Notes: generated by a model not told the origin, from the sequence alone. A DNA stretch of 64,000 bases from Hypericum androsaemum (GCA_963995505.1 OZ023197.1:9351827-9415826); one strand, 5' to 3'; positions 40,268 to 53,506 are shown, counted from the first letter of the stretch. A program made the numbers and translations.

Positions 40268-41079
40268 AGGGAAAATTACGCTCAGGCCCATGGTGTTTGA
40301 CATATTCGGTGCTAGTCCCCTGTATTCCGGTAATCAATTAAAAACTCTCAGAGGTATGGTTTTATTATACTCTCAGGCCTCTTGCTAATGTCATCAATTT
40401 TTTTTCTTGTAAAATGACTAATATACCCTTACAAAAATCAATTTAAAAACTAATAAATTTATAAATGAAAAAGCCGACGAGACTGTCGAGACAGCCGGCA
40501 AGGGAACAGGGACCATCAAAGCCCCACACATCTCTTCATCGGAGGGACCGTCAAAGCCCCACGGCAGAAAAATAGAGGGATTGTCAACCGGAGGGACCGT
40601 TAATAGGAGGGACCGTCAACCGGAGGTACCGTCGTCGCTGAGGGAGTCGACGAGACGCAATTGCGGCAGAGAAACTGAGAGATTGTGAGTTTCGGCGGAA
40701 GAGGAGCAATGAAACGTTGAGGTCTGATTCGGTGTGTGCTTTGTGGATTGGGTTGTGATTTGTTTAATTTGTTTTTTTTTTTGGTTAATTTTGTTTGTCG
40801 GAAAGATGGCAGGAGAAGGTGTTCGGAGTAGGTTGGTTGTCGCCGAAAAACTGACCAGAGGGTGGCCGGAGATGATGAAGGATCGTCGGAGGGAAGGTAC
40901 TATAGGGGTAGAATAGTCATTTTAGGATTAAAAATAATAATAAATAGTTTGACGACGTCAGCGAGGGGCCTGAGAGTATAATAAAATCAAATCTCAGGGA
41001 GTTTTTAATCGATTACCGAAATACAGGGGGGCGAGCACCGAATATACCAAACACCAGGGGACTGAGCATAATTTTCCCT
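40268..41079. mobile_element. Nonautonomous Mutator-like element with very long terminal inverted repeats
   Basis: The two ends are inverted copies over roughly 130-150 bp: both begin AGGGAAAATTA(C/T)GCTCAG and share GTGTTTG, ATATTCGGTGCT, CCCCTGTATT and ATTATACTCTCAGGCC. Flanks ATTTTTATA and TATTTTATA give an imperfect 9-bp duplication, as for Mutator-like elements. The interior is purine-rich with repeated GGAGGGACCGT words (40530-40640) and has no recognisable transposase. Confidence 0.75.
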
Positions 41080-41686
41080 ATTTTATAATACCTAAATAAC
41101 TCTAAGTCCCGCATATATGATTAAATTGATGATTTAGTTTTATGTTTGAAAAATAATTCTTCTATCTCTCGTGTTTAATATTATTATACTTTCGAATCCT
41201 TCGTTGACTTCATCAGTTCACTTTTATTTGTTATTCACTATAGATGAAGTTTCGACGATTGTTGACAAGGAAAGATGGTGAATATTCTTTCGCTGTAGTT
41301 CACCGCGACTTGCGAATTAGTCTCCACATTGATATAATTCTTCCCCAGCACGAGGTAAAGTTCTCTCCAAATTGCCCATAGCTCGGACAGGAGCGAGTTG
41401 TACTCCCCTATAATTTTTGATCACCACAATACCATCCATCCTCCGGTGATTTCCAAGTCCGACAATATTTAATTCTGAATACCGAATGTGAAAAATAAGA
41501 ACTCCACCGGAAAAAGAAGAAAAGAAAACCAAAGAATAAATCTGCAAAATGGGCTACTCAACTAAAGCCCAACCTTCTTTCAAACCCACAAGGCCCTTTA
41601 GACTTTTTTTAAGTCCACTTCCGTAATTGCACGCCATTACAAGACAGCGACCGCCCAAGAGAGAGAGAGAGAGAGAGAACCGAAGG
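41080..41686. other. Upstream region of the VTT gene
   Basis: Spacer with another partial copy of the TTATTATACTTTCGAATCC motif (41185-41203). A (GA)n microsatellite at 41659-41678 lies in the presumed 5' UTR, 8 bp before the start codon. Confidence 0.5.
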
Positions 41687-43478
41687 ATGAACAAATGGTG
41701 GAAGGCAGCGGCGGTGGTGGGGGCAGTGGCGGCGGCGAGGGAGCTGAGCAAGCGCCACGGTTTGGACAGCGAGAGCGCACTCCGAGTGTTGGGCGAAATG
41801 TCGGAGCGGCTTGGGGTGTGGGCCATGCCCGTTTACGTTGGGGTCCACACCCTCACGCTGGCTCTCTGCCTTCCCTACGCCGTCTTCTTCGAGGCCGGCG
41901 CGTCCCTCCTCTTCGGTTTCCTCCCCGCCGTGCTCTGCGTGTTCTCCGCCAAGGTCCTGGGCGCCTCCCTCTCCTTCGGCATCGGCAGGTGAATGCTAAT
42001 CTTCCTTTAGGGGTTTGAATAATGCCAGTCTGGATTTTTGTGTTGTTGATTGCGCTGGAAAGAACGGGAGTTGGTTTCGAGTGAGTGACGATCTGCTGAT
42101 CGCGGGTTTTGGGATAGTTTGTGTCAAGTAAGCTTGAGGGATAATGTGGCAGATAGAATGGGTTATTAAGCTTGAGGGATGATAGGTCACGAGTTGTAGG
42201 CTTTGTTGAAGACGCGCTTTCGTATTTTTTGTGCCAATGAAGATATACGAGTGATGAACGATCGAGAAGGAAAGCGGTCTTCATCCCTCGTATTGATGAT
42301 CACTATCTTTAAATAGATCCCAAGCGATTTAGTGACTCTATTGTTTCGAGAACCTTTCCATAGACGTGTATCTGGACCATTGCCATTCATGGGCAACCAA
42401 GAGCGTCTCCAGGGTTAATACCAACTACATGATTCGGGATTTATGCTGGCCTTTGAGTCATAACTATGGATATGCATTAAGAACCGTTAGAAGCTCTCCT
42501 TTTGAAGCTAGATTTGGCTATTACACTGATGAGGAGTTGAGGACTGCACTTTAGAACTTCAATCTGTCATGCCTTTGAAAGAAAATGGTCCCCACATTTT
42601 GGATTACTACTGACGGCAGATTTTGTTTAAATTTTCCAAACTACGGTTATTATGCTGGGCCAAGATTTGTGTCTATTAGTTTCCAAGTAAGCCACTTTTT
42701 GGTTTCAAAGTTCTTTTTGGGATAAACTTCTTCAGGCCACATGTGCGGTGTTGTTATCTGGTTTGACTTGGCTCCAAGTTGTTGTCTTTCCCTTCATCAA
42801 AATTCAACAAAATTTTTCTGTTCTTGCACGTTTCTTATGATGAAATTGAGTCAGTATTGCTTCTTATTTAAGAACATCTATAAGCTTGAATGCAATTTTA
42901 AATTGTACTTCGTATGTCCTGGATCGTTCATGGTTGAGACTCTCTCTTCCTCTCTCTTAAAGTCATGTCTGTAGTCTCCCTAAAATTTTACCATGCTTTG
43001 GATCCATTTTGACATAACAGTTGCTTTCAGGCTAGTTTTCAGGAGTTCACCATCGGCGGTGGAATGGGCACGCCGTAACAAGTACTTCCATATCCTTTCT
43101 AGGGGAGTTGAACGAGATGGGTGGAAGTTTGTACTTCTTGCACGCTTCTCGCCTATGCCGTCCTATGTCATCAACTATGCTCTTGCCGCTACAAACGTAA
43201 GGTTCGTTAAAGATTTCCTGCTTCCTACTGTCATGGGCTGCTTGCCGATGATTCTGCAGAACACATCCTTGGGGAGTCTTGCAGGTGCTGCAGTTGCCTC
43301 AGCATCTGGATCCCAGAAATCACAAATCTGGTCTTATATATTTCCGTTGCTCGGGATCGTATCGAGCATTCTTATTTCTTTCAGAATCAAAAAGTATTCT
43401 AATGACATCAAGTTAGTAGAATCCTCTGCTGATAATTCAGTTGGTTGTAACGTGGATGATCTGAAGAAAAGCGAGTAG
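41687..43478 (+). CDS. VTT-domain (SNARE-associated Golgi / TVP38-DedA type) membrane protein
   Basis: Exons 41687-41988 and 43031-43478 join in phase 2 to code 249 residues. The ATG at 41687 is chosen because the protein then starts MNKWWKAAAVVGAVAAA, a hydrophobic first segment; an upstream in-frame ATG at 41627 would add an Arg-rich, low-complexity leader from the (GA)n repeat. Motifs include LALCLPYAVFFEAGASLLFG, KVLGASLSFGIGR, RDGWKFVLLARFSPMPSYVI, NYALAATNVRFV and LPMILQNTSLGSLAG. The re-entrant helix with the FSPMP core is the VTT/DedA hallmark. It resembles the Arabidopsis At1g03260 family. Relatives in other eukaryotes act as lipid scramblases in ER and autophagy membranes; the plant role is uncertain. 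Confidence 0.9.
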
Positions 43479-44336
43479 TGTACTTGATATGGTTATTAAC
43501 CACAAACCCACCCTTTTTCCTGTTCTTTAAAAGTGAATTTCTAGTCGAGCATTGTCGAGTCCTATTTTAGGAGCGGCTGTCCTAATAGTATCTTTAACAC
43601 TCGTAAGATTTGAACCCAAGAAGTGAATCTAAGTACCTGCATAATTTCTTTTCCATTGTGATTACTGATTAAGTTGGATCATTCCTTTTTTTCCCCTTCT
43701 TTCACCTAACTTCCAATTATTTTCAATTTCATGGCTATTTACTGAAGATGCATCTGCTTAAAAAATTGGCGTGTTCCACTTTCCGGGAATTTCAATTATT
43801 TTTTAGTGGACCGAGCATCTCCATTCTCAATTTAGTATTTCGACTTTGAGACATTGAGCTTAGATGGCTTCCTCAACCGGTCTACCAATAAAATGTAAAC
43901 AGTAACATTATTAATATTAATTTACTACATCAATAAAATTATGTCAGACTAACCATTGGCTATGATTTATGTCACTAAAGACTTCGGACAAATGTAGAAG
44001 GTTATTCGTAGTGATTGTGTTTAGTGAACTATATTGTTCATTTATTCTTATATTTAGTGTTAAAGATGAGCCACAAAGAAGAAAAGAAAAAGTATTGACA
44101 CACGTTAGGAAAAAACTAATTGAAAAAATAGAACAAAAATGTGCCTACTCTTTTAAAATTGATGGCTTAAAATCGTTGCATTAAGTAGAAAACTTAAACT
44201 ATAAGCTAGAAAAAGAACAACAATTAACAACTCTAAACGTGGATAAACTATACAGTCTTATTTTTTTGGTCTGTTGGTATCTCATAATTAAACCAACCAT
44301 AATTTCGCAGAAAAAATATAATAAAACCAGGATCTA
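43479..44336. other. Convergent spacer between the VTT gene and HAK-A; left edge of the HAK duplication
   Basis: Holds the 3' UTRs of both genes. From about 43892 rightwards the sequence matches 55621-56058 downstream of the second HAK gene (for example TAACCATTGGCTATGATTTA), so the duplicated block includes about 440 bp of 3' flank. Confidence 0.75.
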
Positions 44337-47300
44337 TTAAACAGAGTAAATCATCCCAACTTTGAGTAGACGCTCTCTGGGAATGAAGAAAACTTCATCA
44401 GGCGTCCTAACACACTTGTTCAGCCAACAATAGAGGTAGTCGACCACCAGCTTCTTCCATAGGGATGACCCTTTCGATGCCATTGCCTCGCTTTCGCCGA
44501 GCAGATACACGATACCGCCTTCTCGGATCGCATTGTCTACCAGATGCACCTCTTCTTCAACCTTCTCAGGTATACTTTCTTCCTGCAGAAACTTCTTTAG
44601 CCGATCCACCAGTATCTCCTCGAATCCCTTTTGGTCGCTCCGCGAGTCTTTGTAACCGTACCTCACAATGCACTTGAACATCAACTTCTGAGGATGCGCG
44701 CGCTGAAACAAGATGCGTTCTTGAATAGGGACTTTGCTGATCGGCAAGAACTTTATTGCAACGAACACCAGGACGGAATGGACAGCAGGCACGCTTGAGA
44801 TGTAGCGAGTAAATATTGGAGGTACGCCTTGAACTAGTCCGGTGTAGAATAAACCGAGGCCTTCCATGCTGCGAATTCGTGGGTTGGATGTGATGTTGAG
44901 TAATTCCTCTGGTGAAACTTTGTTTTCCATCTCAAACATGTACTTCTTTCGGTATCCATAGTTCCATGTAAGCATGATGATAACCATGAAAAAGGCGAAG
45001 AGTAGAGGAATGTATCCTCCATCTGCAAACTTGTATAACACCGAGCTCAAGAAAGCGAATTCGAGGAGACCGATTGTTAGGCAATAGAGGATGATCAGGA
45101 CAAAATGGGTTTTCCATATCATGATCATCACAAGAACCAAATATGAGGATGTGATCACGAATACCATAGCCACCGCAATTCCTACAAGAGCGAAACACGG
45201 TTCAGGAATCTGCAAAAGTATCGGACAAAGAGGCCAAAATGTAATGGAACTGCACATCCCAACTTCTTATTACCATATGCATTGCTGATCTGCAGTGTGT
45301 TCTTGAAACCAAGAGTGACCCCGACACAAGCCATCATTATAAGGTTGTTGATTTCAGGCACGTAGATTTGGCCTTCGTACTTTGCGGATGTGTGAACTAC
45401 CTTGACCCTTGGGAAGCAACCGAAAGCAACAGCTTGTTGGACTATCGAGAAGGAGGCCGAGATCAAGGATTGGCTAGCGATGATGGCTGCCAAGACTGCA
45501 ATTACAAATTGTGGCCAGTAAAGTGCTCCTGGAACAAGAAACTCATATTAAGCAACCCCAAGCTCGCTCATCTCGGCTGCAGATTGATACAAGAGGAACG
45601 CAAAGTCGACTTACTTGGAATGCTACTATAGAAAGCCGTGGTAACATTGTTGGGATGTTGCCTCAGATAAGAGCATTGACCAATATAGGCGAGCAAAACA
45701 GAAGGGAAGACGATCAAGCTTGAACTAATCTGAATCGAACGGACATTGAAGTGGCCGAGATCAGCAAAAAGGGCTTCAGAACCTGAAATGTTTCGTTAAG
45801 ACAGTAAGTTGCATGATCTGATCTTAATGGAAGTATCATACTCAAGATTGAGCTCAGAAAGATTACCTGTAAGGCATAAAATCACTCCCCCTAAAGAAAT
45901 CCACGCAGATTTTCCATTTCTTGCGAAGAAACGAACGATGTACCATGGATTAAAGGCCTTGATCACAAGAGGATCATACGTGACGAAGTTGTAGCAACCG
46001 ATGCCCGCGATGAGGCCAAACCATATCAGCAGAACTGGACTGAATGTGTATCCCACTTTATCAGTTCCAAACCTCTGGATTTGGAATAACAGTATCAAGA
46101 TTGCGACCGAAATCCACATTACTGTGTTATCCGAGAGTGATTCTGCTACCTCCTTTATGCCTCCAACTGCTGACAGCACTGCATGAACAAAATGAACTTG
46201 GAGAAACAAATTGCTCGGACACCGATTCATTAGCACATCAAAAAGAGAAGAGTGGGCCGCTCTTCGGGTCGTTTTAAAAAAATAATGCATATTATAGGGA
46301 GAGATCAGAGCACGGAAATCATACCTGATATGCATGGTGTGAGAATGCCATCCCCAATGACCATAGAAACACCGAGCATTGTCACAAACAAGAGAGAACA
46401 CTTCATAAAGTGACTCTTCTCAAGCATGGATTTAACAAATGCAGCCCTCTTCAGCCTCCTATTTGGCATATCCAATGTGTAATTGGACACTTGGTGATCT
46501 TCGGCTTCTTGGTTTGGAATCAAATTGATCTTGGCATGTCGGCATATAAGAGAATATAAAGCAAAAGTCCCTCCTGTAAAGTTATGAAGATTATAGTACA
46601 GAATTAACGAAAATAAATTAAGATGACAGATACTATCACATCCTTCACTATTACAAGACCACGCTTAAGGGGTGACTATGGTTCGATTCTAACAGTCCAA
46701 CCGGCAGTTCTCGTAACCTGAACATGACCCGTAATAATTATGTGTTTTAGAGAATTAGAAACCATTAAACTCGGTCAAATTTTAACTTCTTTTGGAAGTA
46801 AACGTTGAAACTTCTTTATTTTTTTCCAAAAAAAGTGAACCACGATTCTGGAATCTTGAACCGTAACCTACCAAGACGCGGCCAACTTAACAATCTCAAT
46901 TTCAGCCGAGAGACAACAGCCTCGAGTTAAGTTCTTATAATACAAAAAAAAAATCAAAAAGCTTACCATCTCCATTGTCATTGGCGGCAAGGACCACGAA
47001 GACATACTTGATCAATAAGATTAAGATAAGTGAGTAGACAATTAAGGACAACACGCCAAGAATATCATCTTGATGATGGATTCCATTGGAAAAAATTCCT
47101 GGTAATACGTATAAGGGAGACGTGCCAAGATCACCATACACCACTCCGATACATTGGAATGCTAGCTTCATAATGGTTGACCAAGAAGAAGACTTCATTG
47201 AAACAATGGCGGATGATTAATTTAAGTTCAAATTTGTTTTATTAAGATATTTTCACATGTTCTTTGCTCATTAGGGAAAACCAATCCCAAACTTTTTCAA

Positions 47301-49233
47301 TAATTTCTATTGCATCCTAATAAACCATTAAACCTTAACATTTGAGAGCTCAACATAAATATGTCAATAACCTTACTGATGATTAAATTGAAAGCACAAA
47401 TTTGTAAAGGAATAAAGACCACATAACACCCTATATTAATTCAAAAAGTTTAATTAACATCTCGTATTTAGAAATTGTGCCACTTTACACCTTGTACATT
47501 TCAAACTATGACAATTTTGTAAGGTAAGAGGCGGCACTTCATCAACCTAAGTGTAAAACACATAAGCATCAATATGCCATGTCATTATCATCTTAATGTT
47601 GTTACAAAATATATTAAAATATTGACTTTTTTCCTTTCTCTTCTGCCTCCCCTCCACATTCTCTTCCCCGTCGGATCCCTTACCCTCTTCTTCCTCTTGT
47701 GGGAAATATATAACATTAACATAGATTCCAAGTGTAGTAACAGATAACATGACATTTAAACATCCAATAAACGGACAAAATCATCAGGATTCAACTTAAA
47801 ATTTGGATGCAATAGAGAAGCTGGTGATAATGACATCAATAAAGCAATTATTCACTAAAAGCTCCAACATTTTTCTGAGAAAATTATTTTCACTCGAAAT
47901 TTTTTGGGATAGATGATTCTGAATATTTATTGTGAGATGCTTTGTCAATATTATTTTGTTCATTCATTAAATTTGAATTTAAAATTTCGTTAAGCAAATT
48001 CGGTTCTATACTAACTGGACCTTGGTACATCCTCAGATTGATTCGTTCTAGATTTACAGTAATATTTTTGAATTATAAAATGACAGTAATTATAATCAAA
48101 CTAGTCAAATAGGTCATCTTAATGGATAAAAAATCCAGACGAACGCAAAAATTAAGTATTTTTTTATACTAGCATACGCAAAAATAGAGGGGAATTCTTA
48201 ACAAAAAGAAAGTATTAAAACATCCCAAATATTAAATCTGCACAAAACAATAGGTAGGGTCATGATCAGTGAGACTGTGTAGGGAAAATCATGGTTCCAG
48301 CTGCAGAGTTTGGACATTCATTTTGTTGACGCAAATGGTAATGCATCAATCAATTAAGTGCTTAAGGACTCAGTTGGCACTAGAAAAGTTGATCAGGAGT
48401 TGCTCTAAATTTCTCTTTTTAATTATGTATTAAAAATTGGATTAACAAAATAAAAATAAAAAAGAATTCGAATTCAACAGCTTATAATTCGTATTCAAAT
48501 TCGTCATTGGACGAATTGAATATAAATTATTATTTTATTAATCTGAATTTGATTCAATTTGAATTGTGGTCACTCTTAAGGTGGAGGTAGAACTCAGGTA
48601 GAGGGGGAAGAGTGTGAGAAAATTGATTATTATTTTTTTAGGATGACGTGGCATGAGAATGCTTACATGTACGTAATTTAAGTGGATGACTTGTCATTAG
48701 ATACTAGAAAATTAGTTACGATGTGTTAATTCCTCTATTTTGAAAAGTACAAAGTGCAAAATTGTTCAATTTTTAGTACGAGGTACTTTTGGATAAATAG
48801 ATGGTGATATTTGCCATTTATAAATGGAAAGCGAAAATCTTTTCAATCGAATACACCCAACCTGGAAACTTAATGATAGCCCATTAATGCGGAGTCATAT
48901 AACTATTAAGTACCGTAAATTTAAAATAGTATGAGTGGTGCTCGATTTTATATAGTCAAGATGTACTTTTACATTTAGATTCGCCAAAGTGAACATGGTT
49001 TTTTTTTTGCCGTCTATTCTTGTATAATGACTGTAATTAATCATGGTGTTATAAATTTTTTTACTTCGTATAAAAAGTAGGATTACCTGACGAGAATTAT
49101 GGGCTTGGCGAGGGGAAATACCGGCCGCCTCTAAATCGAATAGATTCTTCTTGACGGGTGTGACTCTCCGTTGACGGCCATGCTCTTTGTCGATGCCGAT
49201 TTCCCGTATTTCTTCTCCTCCTTCCATTTCCAT
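44337..49233 (-). CDS. HAK5: KUP/HAK/KT potassium transporter, HAK5-like (copy A)
   Basis: Seven exons in gene order: 49233-49087, 47192-46967, 46573-46325, 46178-45867, 45782-45615, 45528-45274 and 45181-44337. All phases close to give 733 residues, the normal family size. The cytosolic N-terminus ([16 protein letters not shown]) leads into the first membrane helix with the family signature [15 protein letters not shown]. Further hallmarks are [15 protein letters not shown] (across intron 2), [33 protein letters not shown] and [16 protein letters not shown]; the end is [13 protein letters not shown]5 proteins of cluster I are plasma-membrane H+/K+ symporters for high-affinity root uptake, usually induced by low K+. 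Intron 1 is 1,894 bp against 483 bp in copy B. Cluster I placement rests on overall similarity. Confidence 0.92.
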
Positions 49234-51009
49234 ATTCTTGTTTTGTTTGGTGGATGCAATTCTCCTCTCAAAATGAATTTCTCTCCCTCTTGGGCTTTTG
49301 TGAATCAAGTTGATAACGAAACTAAAAGAGCATTAGGTATTTATATATCTTTTATAAGACGAGAAAGTGTGTGGCTGGTCAAAATTTTGTATGGTTGGTC
49401 AATCTCCTAAGGTGTAAGTTGATGTTAAAAATTTACTAAAGAAAAAACCCACGCAGTTTGTACGCTCCCGCTTTTGAGTACTGATTTGAATAGACTCTTT
49501 GCTTTATTCCATGCAATTTACATGGTGTCTATTTGTAATTGTATACGCAGCTTGAGGAAATAGTGTTAGTTTTTATCTTATAAGGAAATGGTGATGTTAT
49601 GATTAAATACCAGTCAATATTTACTCTAACAGTATAAGAGAGATGATTATTGAATTAGTTCAAACCCTGATTATAGCAAATTTTTAATTATAAAAATATT
49701 AAATCTCTTAGGCGGGGAACTTTGGTGTTGATCCTTTTCTAGGTGTGAATAAGTTCTCTCTTTGGCCATTTTGATCCAGATTTTAGGATTTTGTTGCATG
49801 TGCTTGGATAGATTTTTTTATGAAATATTGGAATATTTCTATAGTAACGAGTTTGATTTTTCATTTTTTATAACTAAAATTTTATTAATCATAATGATAT
49901 TTACATATTACATAAAACTAAGCACCAAATTGCACTCATAGACTTTGTTAAAATCTATGGTGTGAAAAACAGAGAGGACATCTTTTTATCAACTAAAATT
50001 TTATTATTCATAATAGTATTTACGTATTAAATAGAGAGGACATCTTTTTGTTAAAAGTGAAACTGGTTGTCTATTTATTCGTTAAATGTCTTTCCTTTTA
50101 TTGAGAAATGAAATGATGTTAATTACAACAAGAAAAAATTAACCCACGCGGGTTTTACACTCCGGCATTTGAGTACTGATTTGACTAGAACTCTCAAATT
50201 TGTTTTGTCTTTATTCGACGCCAAATTACATGCTGTCTGATTGTCACGCGTTTTCCATTTGTCACGAATGGTTCTTTGAAATTTTTTAGGGGTGTGTAAA
50301 TTATGATAATAAAAATTTTGAATCTGGATATTGGTAATTAGGATTGAATTTCGTAGGGAAGATTTAATTTGAAAAGATACTCACAATTACCATCAATGGA
50401 TAGGACTTTGATCTTTATGACTTTTTTGGCAAATTACTTACTGGTCCTTGATGTTTTGACATCCTATCTGTCGGGTTCCTAGATTTTCAGAAATGATCTT
50501 GTAGTCCTCCGTGTTTAATTTTATTATACTCTCGGATCCCTGTTGCTGGAATATGTCATTTTCTCCGCGAACCCCCACTTGAAAAGGTAAAAATGCCCTT
50601 TCCACTTAAAAAATAAAATTTTTCTTTTTCTTTTTCTTTCTCCTTTCACCTTCTTCCTCTTACTTCATCCCCTTCTTCCCTCCTTCAACTAAAACTCAAA
50701 CCCAAACTTTTGTAATGATAATCAAAACCAAAACCAAACAAAGACTGGTCGCCCAAAAACAAAACAGACCTCTTCTCCTCCTTCTAGAAATTTCCCTTCA
50801 CTCATAGCTCAAGACTTCGCCCCTCTTTACCCAAAACTTTCCTTCACGCCAGATCTTCTCCTCTGCCTCATGGCCTTCCTTAGGTGACCCCTCATATCCG
50901 AACCCTAGTTACCCAAAAACCCTAAATGCCTAAAATTAAAATTTTCAGAATCAATTTCTACGGTATCTGGTAGCTCCCTAGGTTTGACATCCGCATCATC
51001 CTTCTCAAA
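49234..51009. promoter_or_regulatory. HAK-A upstream region with a duplicated conserved block
   Basis: The proximal part (49290-49345) matches HAK-B upstream, including a TATA-like GGTATTTATATATC near 49336. A block starting AACCCACGCAGTTTGTAC is present at 49446-49530 and again, better preserved, at 50141-50238; HAK-B has it once (59626-59746). Beyond 50430 the sequence changes to a Mutator-like end (TTTAATTTTATTATACTCTC). No gene is seen, but 50930-51009 is part of an exon-like minus-strand ORF (see findings). Confidence 0.6.
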
Positions 51010-51014
51010 GATTG

Positions 51015-51298
51015 TGTTATGAATTCAGCAACTAGAGAACAAAACGCGCAAAGAACACGGACACAAGAGATAACGTGGTTCGGCCTAGTGCCTATGTCTA
51101 CGGTGAGAAAGGAGAAATTTTATTGATGAGTTTCCGAGCCACAAAGCCATACAAAAAACCTAGGGTAACATGTCTTTATATAGAGACAAACCCTTGGTGT
51201 ACAAGTAACCTATCTAGGTCAGATTATGAGTCCAAAACCTAGTCAGAATAGGAATAGGAATAGGAAATAAGTCTTTCCTATTTCTTGCCATCCCAATA
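51015..51298 (-). repeat. LTR (3' LTR in element orientation)
   Basis: Direct repeat of 53223-53506, same length, few differences. Confidence 0.9.
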
Positions 51299-53222
51299 AT
51301 CTCCACCTTGGCGAGAAATTATCTCGTGGAAGAACCATGAAGCTCCACCCGAACTTCAACAAACTCCACCTTGACAAAACACCGCCCCATGAAGAACCAT
51401 GAGATCTTACAAAACCAATCCGACTCCACCGATTCCATCTTGGACCATAGATAACTGCATCAATAAGACCATCTCAACTTTCTCTTCACCTTTTGTTCAA
51501 TCACTTGGAGCCAGCCCCCAAACTCAAGCTTTTGAGCTTGCTTGGCCTATTCCCTCCAATCTCCATCGAACCCCAACTAGTGAGTCCACTTTCTGAAGCA
51601 ACCTTGCGACCAATAGACGTACCCTCTATTTTTTGATCAACCCTATGCTCCGCAACCTCGAACCGCTTTTCTATTGGACCTTTTTGCCTCAAACCAATTC
51701 TACTTGCCATAGCATACAAAGGGCAACCTTTTGTTCCACCAAGTAGAACCCTCGACATGCCTCGAACTCTACTGTTCAGCCTTGAGTGAGATACCCGATT
51801 TGTCCGTGGTGCTACCAACGGCTTCGCATTCCCCATACAAAACCTACCTAACACCTTTGACGTGCACGTCTCTTTAGACAACCATAGCGGAAACTTGCTA
51901 ACTTTGTCTCCGCGAATCCCAACTCCACTCAAACCATTCATGTCAAGCTTTCGCTCCATCACACATGAGCTTTTCTCCCCTCTATCGGAACCCAACAATG
52001 TGACTCCACCTACAACCGTGTTCCCCACTAACCTATAGGTGTTCCTAGCATTCATTTCACCTTTCATCACCACCACAGCATCCTTCTCCACCTCCATTAG
52101 CCCGCCTACAACATTATAGTTGTACCCACTATAATCCAAGGCTCCTAACGAGATCAAATTCCTCTCCAACTTCGGAACATGCCTAACCCCACACAATTTT
52201 CTCTCAACACCATCCCACATCTTGATTTGGATATCACCTATGCCAGCAATTCTGCAAGTAGAACCATCACACATAGTCACCATACCTGAATCAACGAACT
52301 TGTAGGTGTCGAACTACCCTCTCTTGGGCGTCATGTGGAAAGAGCAAGCGCTATCCAAAATTCAAGAATCAGAATGCTTTGGACTTGACAAAACAGAAAG
52401 AAGATCACCATCTGACCCGTCCGAATGTGAGGCCACATTCACGGAACCTGATTCTTTTTCCTCGCGATCCCGAGTTCTTTTTGGACAATCCTTCTTCACG
52501 TGCCCTTTTTCTCCGCACTCGAAGCAATTTCCCTTGAACCTCCTTGACCACGACTTGGATCCCTTCCTATCTTTTGCCCCACTACGATCACCATGGCTAC
52601 CCCTCACAACTAGCCCTTCCGCTTGTTCATCGCCAATTTTCTTTCTTTGATCAAACCCTAGCAGAGCACTTGTGATATCTTCCAACACCAGGGACTCCTT
52701 CCCCCAAGTTAGAGTTGTAACCAAATTTTCGTAGGAGCCAGGTAAAGAATTCAGCAGCAACAATGTCTTGTCTTCTTCCTCGAACTTCACATCAACCTTT
52801 CTCAAGTCGCTCACAAGTTGACTGAAACCATTAATGTGTTGGCTCAAATCCGAGCCCTCCTTCATCTTGAGCCCGTACAATCTTTACTTAAGATAAAGCT
52901 TGTTCGACAAAGACTTAGACATATACCTTGCCTCCAATTTCTTCCATACCTCAGCTGGTGACTCCTCATCCATGACGTGATACATCACATCATCTGCCAA
53001 GCACAAGCAAATTGTCGCCACTGCCTTGGCCCCTATCTCCTTCCACTCTTGCTCCTCCATCTTCTCGGGCTTCTTCTCCGAGAGCGCGATGACCATCCCT
53101 TGTTGCACGAGGAGATCCTTGACACGCCTTTGCCATAACCCAAAATTCGAAGAACCATCGAACTTCACAAGAGCAAACTTCGCGCCGTCCGTCATCCTCC
53201 AACCCAAGCTCTTAATACCAAT

Positions 53223-53506
53223 TGTTATGAATTCAGCAACTAGAGAACAAAACGCCCAAAGAATATGGACACAAAAGATAATGTGGTTTGGCCTAGTGCC
53301 TACGTCCACCGTGAGAAAGGAGAAATTTTATTGATGAGTTTTCGAGCCACAAAGCCATACAAAAAACCTAGGGTAACATGTCTTTATATAGAGACAAACT
53401 CTTGGTATACAAGTAACCTATCTATGTCAGATTAGGAGGCCAAAACCTAGTCAGAATAGGAATAGGAATAGGAAATAAATCTTTCATATTTCTCGCCATC
53501 CCAACA
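53223..53506 (-). repeat. LTR (5' LTR in element orientation)
   Basis: Adjoins the primer binding site at 53208-53220. Partner LTR is 51015-51298. Confidence 0.9.

Larger units (their letters stand above)
51015..53506 (-). mobile_element. Nonautonomous Ty1-copia retrotransposon, full length with both LTRs
   Basis: Two 284-bp direct LTRs (51015-51298 and 53223-53506; TGTTATGAATTC...CCCAACA, the left one ending CCCAATA) are flanked by GATTG on both sides (51010-51014, 53507-53511), a proper 5-bp target duplication. The primer site TGGTATTAAGAGC is at 53220-53208. A polypurine tract (CCAAGGTGGAGATT) adjoins the left LTR. Gag begins at 53195, has a stop after LSNKLYLK, then continues 52880-52362 to a good CCHC knuckle (CFECGEKGHVKKDC). 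The protease start (LDSACSFHMTP) follows. The frame 52283-51501 runs from the protease/pre-integrase part (LCGVRHVPKLERNLISLGAL) straight into the end of reverse transcriptase (KVLGRFCMGNAKPL), so integrase and most of RT are absent. Confidence 0.9.

Noticed and set aside
41853..42284. 143-codon minus-strand ORF over VTT exon 1 and intron
   Set aside because: It overlaps a well-supported exon in antisense and runs through intron sequence; no domain.
42366..42974. Short ORFs inside the VTT gene
   Set aside because: They lie within the single intron (41989-43030), and the exon junction is supported by conserved protein sequence.
53026..53334. 102-codon plus-strand ORF
   Set aside because: Antisense to gag of the copia element and running into its LTR.
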